The notes beneath the pieces were generated by a model, which was not told where the DNA came from, searched no databases, and worked only from the letters and a program-made list of their open reading frames with translations. A stretch of 64,000 nt of DNA from Entophlyctis helioformis (taxonomy: Eukaryota > Chytridiomycota > Chytridiomycetes > Chytridiales > Chytriomycetaceae). Each line of letters begins with the position of its first letter. Within the stretch, counting starts at the first letter, position 1. Of the stretch, positions 38,701 to 50,163 are shown one piece after another. Both the position numbers and the translations under genes were made by a program. The stretch covers positions 123,101 to 187,100 of the forward strand of contig JAHLKH010000030.1 in assembly GCA_025526915.1 (NCBI GenBank), written 5' to 3'.

Positions 38701-39554
38701 GCACCAGTTGCCAGCGTCTTGATGGTGTCAAAGTCGCGGGTGTTGACACGCAGGCTCTGCAGTTTGCTGACAAGCTTGTCGTCTGCACGTGTCGCACACG
38801 GTGGGTATGGGATGAGTGTATGGGTTAGCGATGCGAGCAGCAGCAGCAGCAGCTGTTGCGGGGGTTGGATGCGCTGGTGGTGAGGCTCGTGTGGCCGTTC
38901 ATCCAGCCGGCTTCAAGTTGCCATATGCAGCCAAGTCCGATGACGCGTGCGTGAATCGCGAACGGATGGCTGTTGATGTGGCCGCCAGACGCGGCAAAAG
39001 CGTGATTGCCTGCGCGGTACTGCCGAGAGTGCAGCTGGATGCTGATGGAACTGCCGTCTGCAGCTGCCCGTGTGTTGGCAAGTACTGCTGTGCGTCTGCC
39101 ATGCTGTCGCTGCCGACCGTGGCGTGGAAGCCCCCTCGTTGACAACGTTCATGTTGCTGCGAGCAGACAAGCAACAGCCAGGCACGCACGCACGCACGCG
39201 AGGGGTAGGTAGAAACATGGCCCAGCCCATCCAGCACAGACTAGGCTCGATAGACGGAGCGGGAGAGGGAGGGAGTCGCTTACATTTGGACAGGAACCCC
39301 GATATCTGATCATTCTGCTGTGCGGCCTTGCAGTCGGTGTGGATGGCCAAGAAGCCGTCGAGAAGCACCTCGAGAGACAGCGACGGCTGGTTGTTTTCCG
39401 TTGAAATGTACTCTGACAGCTGGTCCAGCCGCGACCGCATGGTTGCCGTGAAGTGGCTGGAGCTGCTGTTGGAGCTGCTGTTGCTGCTGTTGGGGCCGAG
39501 CAACGCTGCCATCGTGCTGCTTGAGCAACCTGCATAGCCGAGGGGCATGGGCAT
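32781..39554 (-). CDS. MRCK/ROCK-like Ser/Thr kinase with coiled coil, PH, HR1-like and C1
   Basis: AGC-family kinase of the MRCK/ROCK/DMPK group, effectors of Cdc42/Rho that drive actomyosin. Sixteen exons: 39554-39284, 38782-38607, 38459-38212, 38048-37924, 37843-37766, 37694-37606, 37520-37459, 37381-37281, 37195-34835, 34727-34550, 34432-34309, 34201-33956, 33823-33601, 33498-33307, 33207-33125 and 33011-32781. They sum exactly to 1595 residues. Kinase domain is about 110-383: [26 protein letters not shown] and GTPDYISPEI. The AGC tail has [16 protein letters not shown]. Then come a coiled coil (about 460-1090), PH ([18 protein letters not shown]), an HR1-like coil (about 1272-1345) and C1 ([17 protein letters not shown]). 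There is no citron domain. The glycine loop reads ATGAVGKV, lacking the first glycine. Confidence 0.92.
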
Positions 39555-39821
39555 CCGTTAGCTGTGCTGCAATGCTTGAATGGACGGGCCGCGGTGGCAG
39601 TCACGGCTCTGGCACGCAACAACAAAGCTCATTCACGCGTACTCGTTGAATACGACGGACGGGGAAAGGTGGGCAGCAGCTCACTCCATCGCCCTTGGCG
39701 TGCTGGCCATGTGCTGGCCAGACGCTGCTTCAGGAAGGCTAAAAGCTAGTATGCAGATACATGTATTGTGGTAACAGACCAGCCAAGTGGCCATGGCCAA
39801 TAATATGCAGGCGTGGCCCTT

Positions 39822-41240
39822 CTAAGCTTCGGCGGCTTGATCCGTGCCACAGCAGCCACCGTTATCGTCCATGGTGCGCAGGTGTCGGTAGAACGCATCG
39901 CCACGGAAAAAGTCGACGCCGCACGACGAGCAAGAGGCGATCACCCGGCGCTCATGCACAGTCGTGATGTGCCGGCACAGGTCGTTCTTGCGCGTGAATG
40001 CCTTGGTACATCCATCGTGCTGGCACAGGTGCGGCCGGATGTTGGAGTGGCTGTGGATGTGTGCCTCGAGGTTGTGCTTGCGAGTGTACACCTTTGGGCA
40101 GAGGGTGCACTGGAAGGATGTGACTCTCCTGGGCTTCTTCCTCTTCTTGGACACTCCTTGGGTCGATGCTTGTGTTGAGCCCGATGTCGCCATGTCATCA
40201 ACGGACGTTGCCGGAGATGATACGAGTGTGGGGGAGGAGGCGGAGGCGGAGGCGGAGGCGGAGGAAGCCGACTGATAAGGAGATGCGGCAGGAGGAATGC
40301 TGCTTGGGTCTGCGAGCTGCTTGGACAGGGGCGACGAAGCAGAGGCAGGAGACGAAGGAGACGAGGGTAGTGCCGAGATGGCTGGCGACAAGCCGGGCGA
40401 GCCGGCAAACTCGAAGCTGTCGAGCGAGTCTCCGTGGCCGTCGTCGCTGGCAAGGTGGTGTGCAGGGGCGGACGACAGATCAAAGAGGGCCGTCTGGTCG
40501 AAGCACGAGGTTGGTGCGGGCAAATGATTGAGGTCGGCTTGAAGCGCATGTGGCAATGCTGGCAGAGGCGTGCTGTTATGGAGTTGAGCCGAGTCGAACG
40601 GCAGCAGCGAACTGGGCAGCATCTGCAGATGCAGCTGCTGATGGGGTTGGAGCTGGAGCTGGCCTGCTTGGAGGGGAAGCTGCACGAAGCTGGGCGGGGA
40701 GGGCAAGGAGAGCCATGCCATGTCGAACAGGGCCGGGGCGTCGACGGTATACGCCGAGGTCGAGACTGGGGAGAGGAGAGGAGGAGGCTGCTGAGCGAGG
40801 CTGTCGGCGTTCACGTTGCCGAGGGATGTGGCTGAACGGAGGATTGGACACGCTGGTGATGACAAATGTGACACGAACGACGACGAGGACGACGACAACG
40901 TGTGAGGGAAGGCGGAGGGGCCCCCGGGCATCAACGGCGGCGGCATGAGGGGGAGGAGCTCGAACCAGGTCGAGCCAGTCGGACAGGCGGCCGCTGGAAT
41001 AGACGGAATAGGCGACAGGGTCGGCGTGCACAGTGGCGATGCCCACTGCGCTGGTGACTGCCAAGCCGCCAGCTGGTTCAGCCCTATGTTGTCTGTGCCC
41101 TGCAGCTGATTGCGCCGTGTGCTTGCGGTCTGCGAGGGCGAGCGCCATGTGGAGAACAAGGCAAGGCACCATATGTCAGCCGGCCATGCGCTGCAAGGAT
41201 GGTACATGTGGGCCGGGCGATGCCTGCTGGTGCTGGGCAT
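39822..41240 (-). CDS. C2H2 zinc-finger protein, probable transcription factor
   Basis: Single open frame of 472 residues. The first 350 are Ser/Pro/Ala/Leu/Gln-rich, like an activation domain, with an alternating Ser-Ala run encoded by a GGAGGC repeat (40237-40262 region). A basic SKKRKKPRR, a likely nuclear localisation signal, precedes two standard fingers: CTLCPKVYTRKHNLEAHIHSH and CQHDGCTKAF to H-x4-H. A third, degenerate finger (CSSCGVDFF, then a single clear histidine) follows near the C-terminus. The spacing and linker resemble CRZ1-type fungal factors, but I cannot assign orthology. The start at 41240 is the first ATG; an upstream exon cannot be excluded. Confidence 0.75.
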   Translation of the reverse strand: MPSTSRHRPAHMYHPCSAWPADIWCLALFSTWRSPSQTASTRRNQLQGTDNIGLNQLAAWQSPAQWASPLCTPTLSPIPSIPAAACPTGSTWFELLPLMPPPLMPGGPSAFPHTLSSSSSSFVSHLSSPACPILRSATSLGNVNADSLAQQPPPLLSPVSTSAYTVDAPALFDMAWLSLPSPPSFVQLPLQAGQLQLQPHQQLHLQMLPSSLLPFDSAQLHNSTPLPALPHALQADLNHLPAPTSCFDQTALFDLSSAPAHHLASDDGHGDSLDSFEFAGSPGLSPAISALPSSPSSPASASSPLSKQLADPSSIPPAASPYQSASSASASASASSPTLVSSPATSVDDMATSGSTQASTQGVSKKRKKPRRVTSFQCTLCPKVYTRKHNLEAHIHSHSNIRPHLCQHDGCTKAFTRKNDLCRHITTVHERRVIASCSSCGVDFFRGDAFYRHLRTMDDNGGCCGTDQAAEA

Positions 41241-41697
41241 GGTACACAGGCGGCGTCAAGGTGCACACCGCTTGAACGCGGCATCGACGCAACGCAGGGC
41301 CCAGGCAGAGCCAAGGCAAGGTCGGGGTGCACTTGCCATGCTGTTCGTGTCGGCAGGAGGATCGAGGGTGTTTGAGGGGAAGGGGGCGAATTTTGGCAAC
41401 CAGCCAAGATGGCTGCCAGCCATGCCCAGCGAAAAATTTCTCGAAAAGCAGACGTCGGCAACGCTGCCGAGATCTTTTTCGTCTCAATTTCGGGCTTGCG
41501 CTGCATGAGCACAGCCTCTGCAACTGAACCAGGGTGGCATGCCCAAGAGCACGACTTCACGCTACTTTGTGCGCACGACGAGGGGCAGGCAGGCAGCACG
41601 TGGAGAGACGCAGGGCTGCCCACACGAGGTGCCGACTTTGGCCATTGAAAGGATGGAGGCGGACGCTTGGCCACGTTGAAATGCTGCGTGAGTAAAT

Positions 41698-41752
41698 GAG
41701 TGAGTGAGAGAGCGAGTGAGTGAGAGAGCGAGTGAGTGAGAGAGCGAGTGAG
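41698..41752 (+). repeat. GAGTGAGAGAGC tandem array
   Basis: About three and a half units of a 16-base purine-rich repeat in the gene-poor region. Confidence 0.8.
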
Positions 41753-42379
41753 CCGATGCAGCGTCAAGAAGGCGCGAGCATGGAGATGGCATCGCATCGC
41801 ATGGCTTGGCTTGGATTGGCCAACCGTGGATGGATGCAGCTGATGAATGGCGCAAATGCAGCCGTCTCGAGCGAATACATCCACGTGCTGTCTTGCCCTG
41901 CCATCCATCAACGTCTCTGCCACGCTCAGCCCGCACCAAAGCACGGCCTCGATTCTGCACACAGCAAGCGCCTGGACCCAGTTACAGCCAGGCTCTCCAG
42001 ACACGGCAGTCGATACAGCATCGCAACCAGCAAACGCCGCTGGTGATCATTCTCTGTGGTCAGCGGGTAGGTGGCCTTCAAAGCAAGGCGGTGCCGTGGC
42101 ATGTCCGACACCTACTGGCGTGATTGACCGTGGGAGTGCTATCCATTCCCGCCCGCTGACTGGAATTCGGCTGTTCAGCAACAGTCTGTTAAGCAGCATC
42201 GGTGACGAATTGGTGGCAGCAGAAGTAAGAAGCCCCAGCCTGCCTCAGCCTGCCCCAGCCAGTAGCAGGTAACGATCCCATGGCTAATGCGTCATGCGTC
42301 ATTGCCGCAGACTCATCGCACCACACATTGGCCGCCACAGCCAAGGTTGTCTGCAAATTGCAAAGCGACACCAAACCAG

Positions 42380-42425
42380 CAAGCGCCAGCAGCAGAAGCA
42401 GCAGAAGCAGCAGAAGCAGCCCAAA
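42380..42425 (+). repeat. AGCAGCAGA trinucleotide-type tract
   Basis: Nine-base units of CAGCAGAAG; would read as poly-Gln/Lys on the plus strand, but no supporting gene is seen. Confidence 0.7.
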
Positions 42426-43491
42426 CAGCAGCACCTGAAGCGATTCTTGCGGCAGCATTACTATGAAGAGCCTCAAGCCTCGTGTGGTACGGAAAGCATC
42501 CCGTCTGTGCTGGCATGCATCTCCCCCTCTCCATCTTCTCCTACAGCCAGCAATCGATATGGCCGTCAAGAGGCGTGGACGTTGTGCGGGCTCTGGTTTG
42601 TTGGTCTGGGCGACGGACGTGTCCTTGTGGACCACAGCGGCAAATGGCTGAGAGACCTGCACGCCGCTCCGACTGATCGCGCCACACCGAGCCACGCCAA
42701 GCTGCGCTGTGCTGGCTGTGCCTTGCCTTGCTGTCTGTGATCGGACCGAGTGGGCCACGCACGCATGCGCATCCACGTGGCCGGCCAGACCCCTTTGCCG
42801 TCCCTCTCGTCTCGTCTCATCTCGTCTCGTCCCTAGCATTCCCTTGCCTGTCGTCTGCGATTCTGGCTGTGGCGTGCCCTGGACTGACCAGCCAGCCACG
42901 TCTGTTTACTCCATCAAAACTGCATGCTGCGATCACTCGCCCGCCTGCTCTGGCTGCTGATTGTGCGGCTGGCCATCTGCCCCTCCATCGCACTGCCCGC
43001 CTCTCTACGCGTCTGCCTCTCTGTCCGTCCGTCCGCCTGTCCTCCCGCCCGCCCGTCTCGCTGACTGTCGTATCTGCACTCGGCTGCGCGTGCCTTTGCC
43101 TGCCATCACCCCCGTGGCCCCACGACGCCGTGCTGTGTTCGTGTCGCGACAATCTGCACTTGCCGTGCGACTGCCAACGGCCTGCCGACCTGCCTGCCTG
43201 CCGACCCGCCCGCCCGTCTGCACCTGCGCCTGCGCCTGGCCTCGCCTCAACCGCCAACTGCCGTTCGTCGCTCGCCTCCCCCGCCTGTCCACTGCTGCTG
43301 AACCCTGCGCCTCTGCCCTCACTTGGCAACGACACCAACCACCAACCACCGCCGCCAACACCAACAACACCAACGAACCCGCCTCGTGCGTGCTATCGGC
43401 CGCCGCCTTCCTCTCGCTTCACACCCAACCCAACACACTCGCACACATACACACACCCACCACGGGCATCACGCATTCCTCCCGGCCACAG

Positions 43492-46400
43492 CTTGCTCCA
43501 AAGAAGCCTGCTGAACCCGCAGGCACCCAGGCACAACCGCAGCAGCAGCAGCAGCCGCAGCCTTCGTCCAAGGCCGGCACGGCATCAGCCCCAAAAACCA
43601 CCTCGGCCCCAGCTCCGTCTGCCCAAAAGGACAGCAAGACCGCGACTGGCGCCTCGGCTTCTTCGGGACTCGGCGAGGGCGTATCTGCAAAGACCTCCAT
43701 CGCAGCCTCATCCAGGGACTCTGCATCCTCTGCCCCAACGCTCGGAAAGACCGTTGTCCCCCTCAAGAAGGACGCCACCAGCCCATCAGCCAGCGGCTTT
43801 ACTCCCAATCTTGGCAGCCCAACCAGCACCGTCTCTGCCGACATGTCGTCTGCAAACTCCAAGCTCGAGGTGCCCAAGACCAGCGCCTTGAACAGGATGA
43901 AGGGCGGCAAGGATAACATCCCTGTCACCACCAAGGCTCCTCGACGACAGCGATCGTCCAGGTTCCATGTCACCGAGCGGGTCGAGCTGGAGAAACTGCC
44001 AGCGTTCAAAGGTGCGCTGCCACTCTATCATCGCCGGTATTGCCATCGCCATCGCCATCGCCATCCACAACCTGCATCTTGCTTGCAGCCGATACTCCCT
44101 TGCGCAAGGCTGCGTGCCATGATCTGTCTCGCTCTCCGTTTTTATAGAGTGACCTGATCTGTAACATGGCATTGCATGGCGTCTTCCCATGTTGGCCAGC
44201 AGTCCAAACTGTCTTGCAAACTTCCCCATTGAGGCATTCATCTCCTATTTCATGCCACTCGCACGCTCTCTAACCTGCTCGCCGGTCTGCACCTTGGCCA
44301 ACAGACGTACCCGCATCGGAGCGCCAGGATCTGTTCATCAAAAAGATTCAGCAGTGCAATGTGCTCTTTGACTTCAACGACGCTCTCTCGGACCTCAAAG
44401 GGAAAGAGATCAAGCGCCAGACACTGACTGAGCTTGTCGAGTACATCTCGAACAACCGCGGTGTCATCACAGAGTTGGTATACCCCGAGATCATGAACAT
44501 GGTAAGAAGAAGGCTGTTTGGCTCAGCGGTAGCCAGCCTGGCTGCCGAGTGTGTCAAGTAATCACTCATGCTTGCATCCAACCGGGTCAACCTGCGAACA
44601 GTTTGCCACGAACCTATTCCGCACGCTGCCGCCCCAAGTCAATCCATCTGGTGATGCATTTGATCCCGAGGAAGACGAGCCGGTGCTGGAGTCTGCATGG
44701 CCGCATCTGCAGATTGTTTACGAGTTCTTCCTCCGCTTCATCGAATCTCCCGACTTCAACACCAACATTGCCAAAAAGTACATTGACCAGCATTTTGTGC
44801 TCGAGGTAAGCGGGGCCACATGCACCGTTGTGATGCGAATGCCTGCCTTTGCCGTTCGTTGTCGTTTGTTGCTTCCAAAGGACGACGCTGACTGGCAATG
44901 GTCTGTCGGTGCACGACAGCTGTTGGAGCTGTTCAACTCGGAGGATCCTCGCGAGCGCGATTTTCTCAAGACTACGCTGCACCGCATCTACGGCAAGTTC
45001 CTCAACCTGCGTGCGTTCATCAGACGATCGATCAACAACGCGTTCTTCATGTTCATCTACGAGGATGAGAGACACAACGGAATCGCCGAAATGCTGGAAA
45101 TTTTGGGCAGGTGCGAATCCATTTGCACTTTGGTTTTGCTTGATCAGACATCCGCCGTCAGGCTGACCATTGTCCGGCATGGGTTGCAGTATTATCAACG
45201 GCTTTGCCCTGCCGCTGAAGGAAGAGCACAAGGTCTTCCTTACACGAGTGCTGATTCCATTGCACAAGGCCAAGTCGTTGACCCTGTATCACCCGCAGCT
45301 GGCATACTGTGTTGTCCAGTTCCTGGAAAAGGACCCCACGCTCACAGAAGAGGTATGCGCTTTTTGGTTGATGTGTTCTCTAGGCTGAACCTGTGCGCAT
45401 GCATGAAGCTGACTCGGTTTGGCTTGGATGTCGTGCCACGTTTGGCTTTTGGCGCACAGGTTGTCTTGGGTCTGCTGCGCTTCTGGCCCAAGGTCAACTC
45501 GCCCAAGGAAGTCATGTTCCTGAACGAGTGCGAGGAGATTCTCGACGTCATGGAGCCGCTCGAGTTTGTCAAGGTGCAGGTTCCGTTGTTCCAGCAGATC
45601 TCGCGATGCGTGGCAAGCCCTCACTTCCAAGTGGCCGAGCGCGCGCTATACTACTGGAACAACGACTACATCATCAACCTCATCAGCGACAACGTCAATG
45701 TGATTCTACCCATCATGTTCTCGGCACTATACCGCAACTCCAAGACGCATTGGAACCGCACCATCCATGGACTCGTATACAATGCCCTCAAGCTGTTTAT
45801 GGAGATGAGTCCCAAGCTGTTTGACGAGTGCACAAACAAGTACAAGCAGAACCGACAGTTGTAAGTCGACTGCCACGCCTGACACGGCTGGCATGTGCGT
45901 GTTTTGGCCATGCTCTGACACGCCCAATTCCATGTCTACCGGTCCGTGTATGCATGTATGCACAGCGAGAGGAAAAAGCAAAAGGAGCGCGAGGATGCAT
46001 GGGCCAAGATTGAGGCATCGGCAACGTCCAACGCGTCCAAGTCGCACATTTTGCCATTGACTCGACCGACTCTCCAGCCCACCGCCAACGTTGCCAGTGC
46101 GTTCTTTGCGTGCCGTGCCGTGCCGTGCCGTGGTGTGCATTGCCTGACGGCTGGTCATGGCTGCGACCGTACTGACAACTCCACCTGTCTTCTGCCGCGC
46201 GTTGCTTTGCTTGTATGGATGGAAAGGTCCCTTCTCGGCAGCGCCTGGTGGTGCGTCCGACCCCACAGACATGGCCGTGGATGAGACGGGCAAGGTCGAG
46301 CCAGTCGACGACGATGTGTTGACAAAGGAATTGGTAAGCAGCATGCGGAGATGTGGCATCGGACGCTTGCTGATCCGGCATTGTCCCTGCAGCAACAATT

Positions 46401-46551
46401 CGAGGAGCGGCCGCAGCCGCAGCGCTTTAGAAGAAAGTCTGTTCTGCCCGTGGACGAGACGGTGCTCTCTGAGCTCTCGCGGCACAAGTCGCTGGAGGAC
46501 CTGATCAAGAGCAAGGCGAATAATGGCGGACCGGCGCCAGCCAACGACTAG
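43492..46551 (+). CDS. RTS1: PP2A regulatory subunit B56/RTS1 (start not located)
   Basis: B' (B56) regulatory subunit that directs PP2A, for example to centromeric cohesin and to cell-size control. Exons: 43492-44011, 44305-44501, 44602-44805, 44920-45110, 45190-45352, 45460-45860, 45966-46096, 46227-46333 and 46393-46551. All phases match over 691 codons. The N-terminal part is Gln/Ser/Ala-rich as in Rts1. The conserved HEAT-like core starts at VELEKLPAF and includes [68 protein letters not shown] and [11 protein letters not shown]. The first exon is open at its 5' side without an ATG; a CAG acceptor at 43489-43491 implies an unlocated upstream exon. Confidence 0.92.
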
Positions 46552-46936
46552 ACGACAGCCACACACGGCTTGTACGCGACCTTTGTGTCTTCCCGCCCCG
46601 CCTCTCCACGCCATATGATCGATCCAGCCTCCGTGTTTTCGTCTCTGCGATCCGCCCGTCTCCCCTATTCCACCCCACTCAACTCAACCCCATCCCGTCT
46701 CTGTCGTCCTGTCTGGCCCAGATCCACCGTCGCCTCTCTCCTCCACACTGATCCCGCGCACGCTTGTCCCCTCTCCCAACCTGACCACTATTGGCTTTGA
46801 TACGCTCTACGTCGTTTAACAAAACCCGCTGCCCACACCGGCGACTTGCGTCCACTTCTTCTTGCCTCCCACCGATCCGTCTGGCGGCCCATCCCTATTG
46901 CACAATTCCACTTCGGTTACCGGTGCAAACGAAAGA

Positions 46937-48874
46937 ATGATTTTGGCAGGCCGCCGTTGTGCAGGAGTCTCCGTTGCTGCCGTCTCGGCCCTCCGTGCGA
47001 CACGGGCAGCAGGCATTGCAGCGCCTGCCCGCCCACACCTGTGTACGTTGGCCTCTGGTTGTGTTCGCTGGGGCACAGTGTTCCAGGCCGGCTGCTGCTC
47101 CCGCTCCCGCTCCCTGCCGCTCCCCTTCTCGCTCGAGCTCGCTTGCTCGCCCAAGTCGCCGCCAGTCGCTGCAGCGCCGAAAAGAGATCGGCGCTGGACT
47201 TGAACAGACGGCCGCTGGCTTGCGCTGGCCTGGCTGCACGGCAGCGCACAGAGCAAGGGAGAGGAGCATACACCGCCGGTGCATCCGCTGGCACGCACCG
47301 CCCTGCGATACCTTGCACTGACCCAACCGCTGCATGGCCGGCCGCTCCCCCAACGGACGCACCGACGCTTTGCAATCGTGGGTTCTGCTCCTGCTGCTCT
47401 TGCTGCCGCACACGAACCACAAACGAAGCCAGTCGCTGTGCCGAGATCACTTGCAACGACCTCGGCGGGTGTGACAGCAGAGTCTGGCAGCAGCACCGGC
47501 AACGAGGCGCAGCTGGCAGCGTTCACGGCACGCACGGGCATCACCTTTGAGGACCAGAGCATCTACTGGGATGCGCTCACCCACAAGTCGTTCAAGACCC
47601 ACCGGAACGAGAACTCGGCGGGCAGATATCACGCTCTGGGTATGTGGTGCTGCGCATTCAAATCCTGCGCCCTGTCCGGCTGTGGTCTGCCCGTTGGCTG
47701 CAGAGCGAGCACGGCGGCAGGGGCACTACGGCGTGCAAGGCAGAGGTGTGCACAATGGATTACTTGCAGGCACTGACGAAATGATTGTTGGCTGTTGCCT
47801 GATGTGCGTGGTGTTGGCCGTCGGCTCCATCTGGCTGTCGCGGTTGTAGGCGGCCGTGTCCTGGATCTGTATGTCGGCGAGTACGTTCTCGCCAAGTTCC
47901 CCGACATGCCTGCCGAGGCTGCTGAGAGCATCATGCGCGCCTACACGGCTCCCAAGGTCCTCAGCAACGTTGGCCAGAACTTTGGTGTGCAGCTGCTCAT
48001 GCGGTGGAAGAAGCCCTCCGAGGTCGGTGGCGAGGGCGAGGGCGAGGCAGCCGTCCGTGCCTGGGTCACGCAGTCGCTTGTTGGCGCTCTTTACCAGCAC
48101 AAGGTTGGTGTCATGGAGCATCCATTCATGCATGCATGCATTGCTAGAGGGGCGTGAGCTGGCACAGCATATTGACTCTTGACCAACGCGTCTGATGACA
48201 GGGACCGGCTGCTGCCAGAAGCTTCATCCACACGTACTTCCTCTCGCGCGCCGTTGATATCGAGGCGCATCTCGACCTCTTTGTCAAGATGCGACGACCA
48301 AGACAGCTCCTCACTTTCCTGATGAAGCGTCTTGGCAAGCCGTCGCCCATTGCCAGGTGCGCTTGCGGCTGCTGGATGGACTCATGGATGGACTTATGGA
48401 TGGATGGATGGAAACATGTACTGACATACTTTGCTGGCTTGCTTAGACTCATCAAGGAGACTGGTAGACTGTCGTCCAACGCCGTGTTCATTGTCGGCAT
48501 GTACTCTGGCATTGAGAAGATTGGCGAGGGTGAGTCTTTATACGGCTGGCAGAGTGTTTCTGGCAAGGTGTCTCACGTCCTGATGTTTGCTTGGCGCTTG
48601 TTTCCACAGGCTACGGCAGCTCCCTCAAGATGGCCGAGACAAGAGTAAGCACTTGTTGCGCGTCTGCTGATTTTTCTGGCTTGGCCCATGTGTGCACGGC
48701 GTGTGTCTGATATCTCACACACACGATGTCCTTGTTTGTGCACAGGCTGTCAAGGACGCGCTCATCAAGAAGTACGCCAAGGAGGTCAAGGAGATTACCC
48801 TTCCGTCCGAGTTTGACGATGCCTCTGAAGCCAACGTCTCCTTCTTCCAGCAGGAGTCCACCTCTGCTCACTAA
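46937..48874 (+). CDS. Mitochondrial large-subunit ribosomal protein mL44 (MRPL3)
   Basis: Mitoribosomal protein with an inactive RNase III fold and a dsRNA-binding domain. Exons: 46937-47042, 47208-47639, 47850-48103, 48202-48356, 48447-48529, 48610-48644 and 48746-48874, summing to 397 residues in frame. The N-terminus MILAGRRCAGVSVAA is basic and acid-free, as expected of a mitochondrial presequence; the first intron (47043-47207) is my inference. TFEDQSIYWDALTHKSF and LDLYVGEYVLAKFPDM follow the RNase III fold. The catalytic ERLEFLGD-type acidic signature is replaced (GGRVLDLYVGEY), as is usual for mL44. FIVGMYSGIEKIGEG and GSSLKMAETRAVKDAL are the dsRBD. Ends 67 bp from the convergent TANGO2 stop. 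Confidence 0.9.
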
Positions 48875-48941
48875 AATCCATTCTTTCAGCGTCTGTCTGT
48901 ACAACGCGAGCTGTGACTCTGGCCATGCGTTCATGCTGCGT

Positions 48942-50163
48942 TCATTCGTCGTCGCCGAGTGTAAACTCGAATGTGCGCATGGTGTCTTGGCGCACAAACA
49001 CCTGGTCGGGGTCCTCGGCGTCGGGCACGTGCGTATACCGATCCCGCTCAGCAAACACGGCGCGGCCCTCGTTGTCCACGACAATGACCGTCTGCGTCCG
49101 TGTGCCGTAGTTGCCCTTTGGCGTGCGCTCGCGGTTGATGCAGATGGGCGACAAGGCGCGTTCCAGATCGTAGTTGAACATATTGGGCGGCAAGTGCTCC
49201 TCTGCGCACGGGTCGGGGTTGTCCAGTGCCTCAAACAGTCGTCTGGTCAGGTCCTCGGTGTCTGATGCCTGTTGTGCACATGTCAGAAACCCCCCTTCCT
49301 TCCTTCCCTCGTTACAGCCTGTCGAGGCGGCTGTCCCGCCATTCAGCCTACCTCGGAGATGGCGGCTGTAAACAGCTGTTTCCCTTTGACGACCTTGTGC
49401 CAGTTGTCGTCGGCATCAAGCAGCAGGCCATTGGACACGCCATAGACTCGTCCGCTCTCGAGTGGCCGCACCGGGCGTTGCGTGTTTCTGTTGCCAACGT
49501 ACCATGTCTGGCCTTGTGGCTCTGGCTGCCCACCTCGCCCACGATCAGATTGAACCCGTTGTAGTCGTGTAGACGCCTTGACAGATCCGTGGCGTACGTC
49601 TCTGCGATCGACGCTCTCGCCGGTGCAAGTGCCGACGACGACGACGGCAGCATGAGAAAGTCTCGCACGAGGAACCCGCGCGACATGGCTGTCGACGACA
49701 TCTGCGACGGCGGCTCGCGGTAGTTGGTGATGAACGCAAAGCGGCCGCTGCGTGTCATGCCCATCCACGTGCCATGCGAGTGCGGGTGATGCTGCGGCAG
49801 AGCCGGTGCCTGGCGCTCTCCGCGTGCTGCATCCCTCTCGTCCACCTCGCCCTCTCCGTTGGCCTCTCCGTTGCCCTCCCCGTTGGCCACTCCGTCCTCA
49901 TCATCCTCGGCATCATCCTCGGCATCGGCCCCAGACTCGATCGTCGTGGTCGTCGCCAATGCATCCTTGACGAGCTCGCCAGACGATCCCATGAGCTTGG
50001 ACTTGTACTGCTGCTCGTACGCCATGTCGGTGCCGGCCAGCACGTGCGGTGCATGCACCCAGTAGTGTGCGCCGTGCGTCGGCCTGTCCAGGTACTCGTC
50101 TCGGTTGCCTGCCACAACCAGCCTGTACTTGGGATGGCCCGTCACAAAGAAGATGACGCACAT
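48942..50163 (-). CDS. TANGO2: TANGO2 (NRDE family), one frame break
   Basis: NRDE-family protein; human TANGO2 affects ER-Golgi organisation and lipid/CoA metabolism, and relatives traffic heme. Two exons: 50163-49352 and 49268-48942. The N-terminus is MCVIFFVTG, with the NRDE-type motif [14 protein letters not shown] near it. Then [39 protein letters not shown] and the C-terminal [17 protein letters not shown] and FEFTL. An acidic insertion (about 75 residues, [12 protein letters not shown]) sits between the first and second blocks, absent from human TANGO2. Exon 1 is one base short of a whole frame. The break is at 49510-49515, where an AAGGCC would need one more G. The ATG overlaps the divergent neighbour's start. 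Confidence 0.92.

Larger units (their letters stand above)
41241..43491. other. Gene-poor intergenic region
   Basis: About 2.2 kb between the zinc-finger gene and B56. Contents: a GAGTGAGAGAGC array at about 41698-41752, an AGCAGCAGA tract near 42380-42425 and a TCTCGTCTCAT run near 42806-42832. A first exon of the B56 gene must lie somewhere in or near it. Open frames are short or compositionally driven, and I see no recognisable domain. Confidence 0.6.

Noticed and set aside
41241..42760. Several 60-150 codon frames in the gene-poor region
   Set aside because: No conserved motif, no splice-consistent partner and composition following AGC or GAGT repeats.
42728..43891. 387-codon plus-strand frame before B56
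   Set aside because: Pro/Ser/Arg-rich repeat-driven text; the B56 frame runs alongside from 43492 and is conserved.
46155..46614. Minus-strand frames antisense to the last B56 exons
   Set aside because: Plus-strand exons 46227-46333 and 46393-46551 complete the B56 protein in phase.
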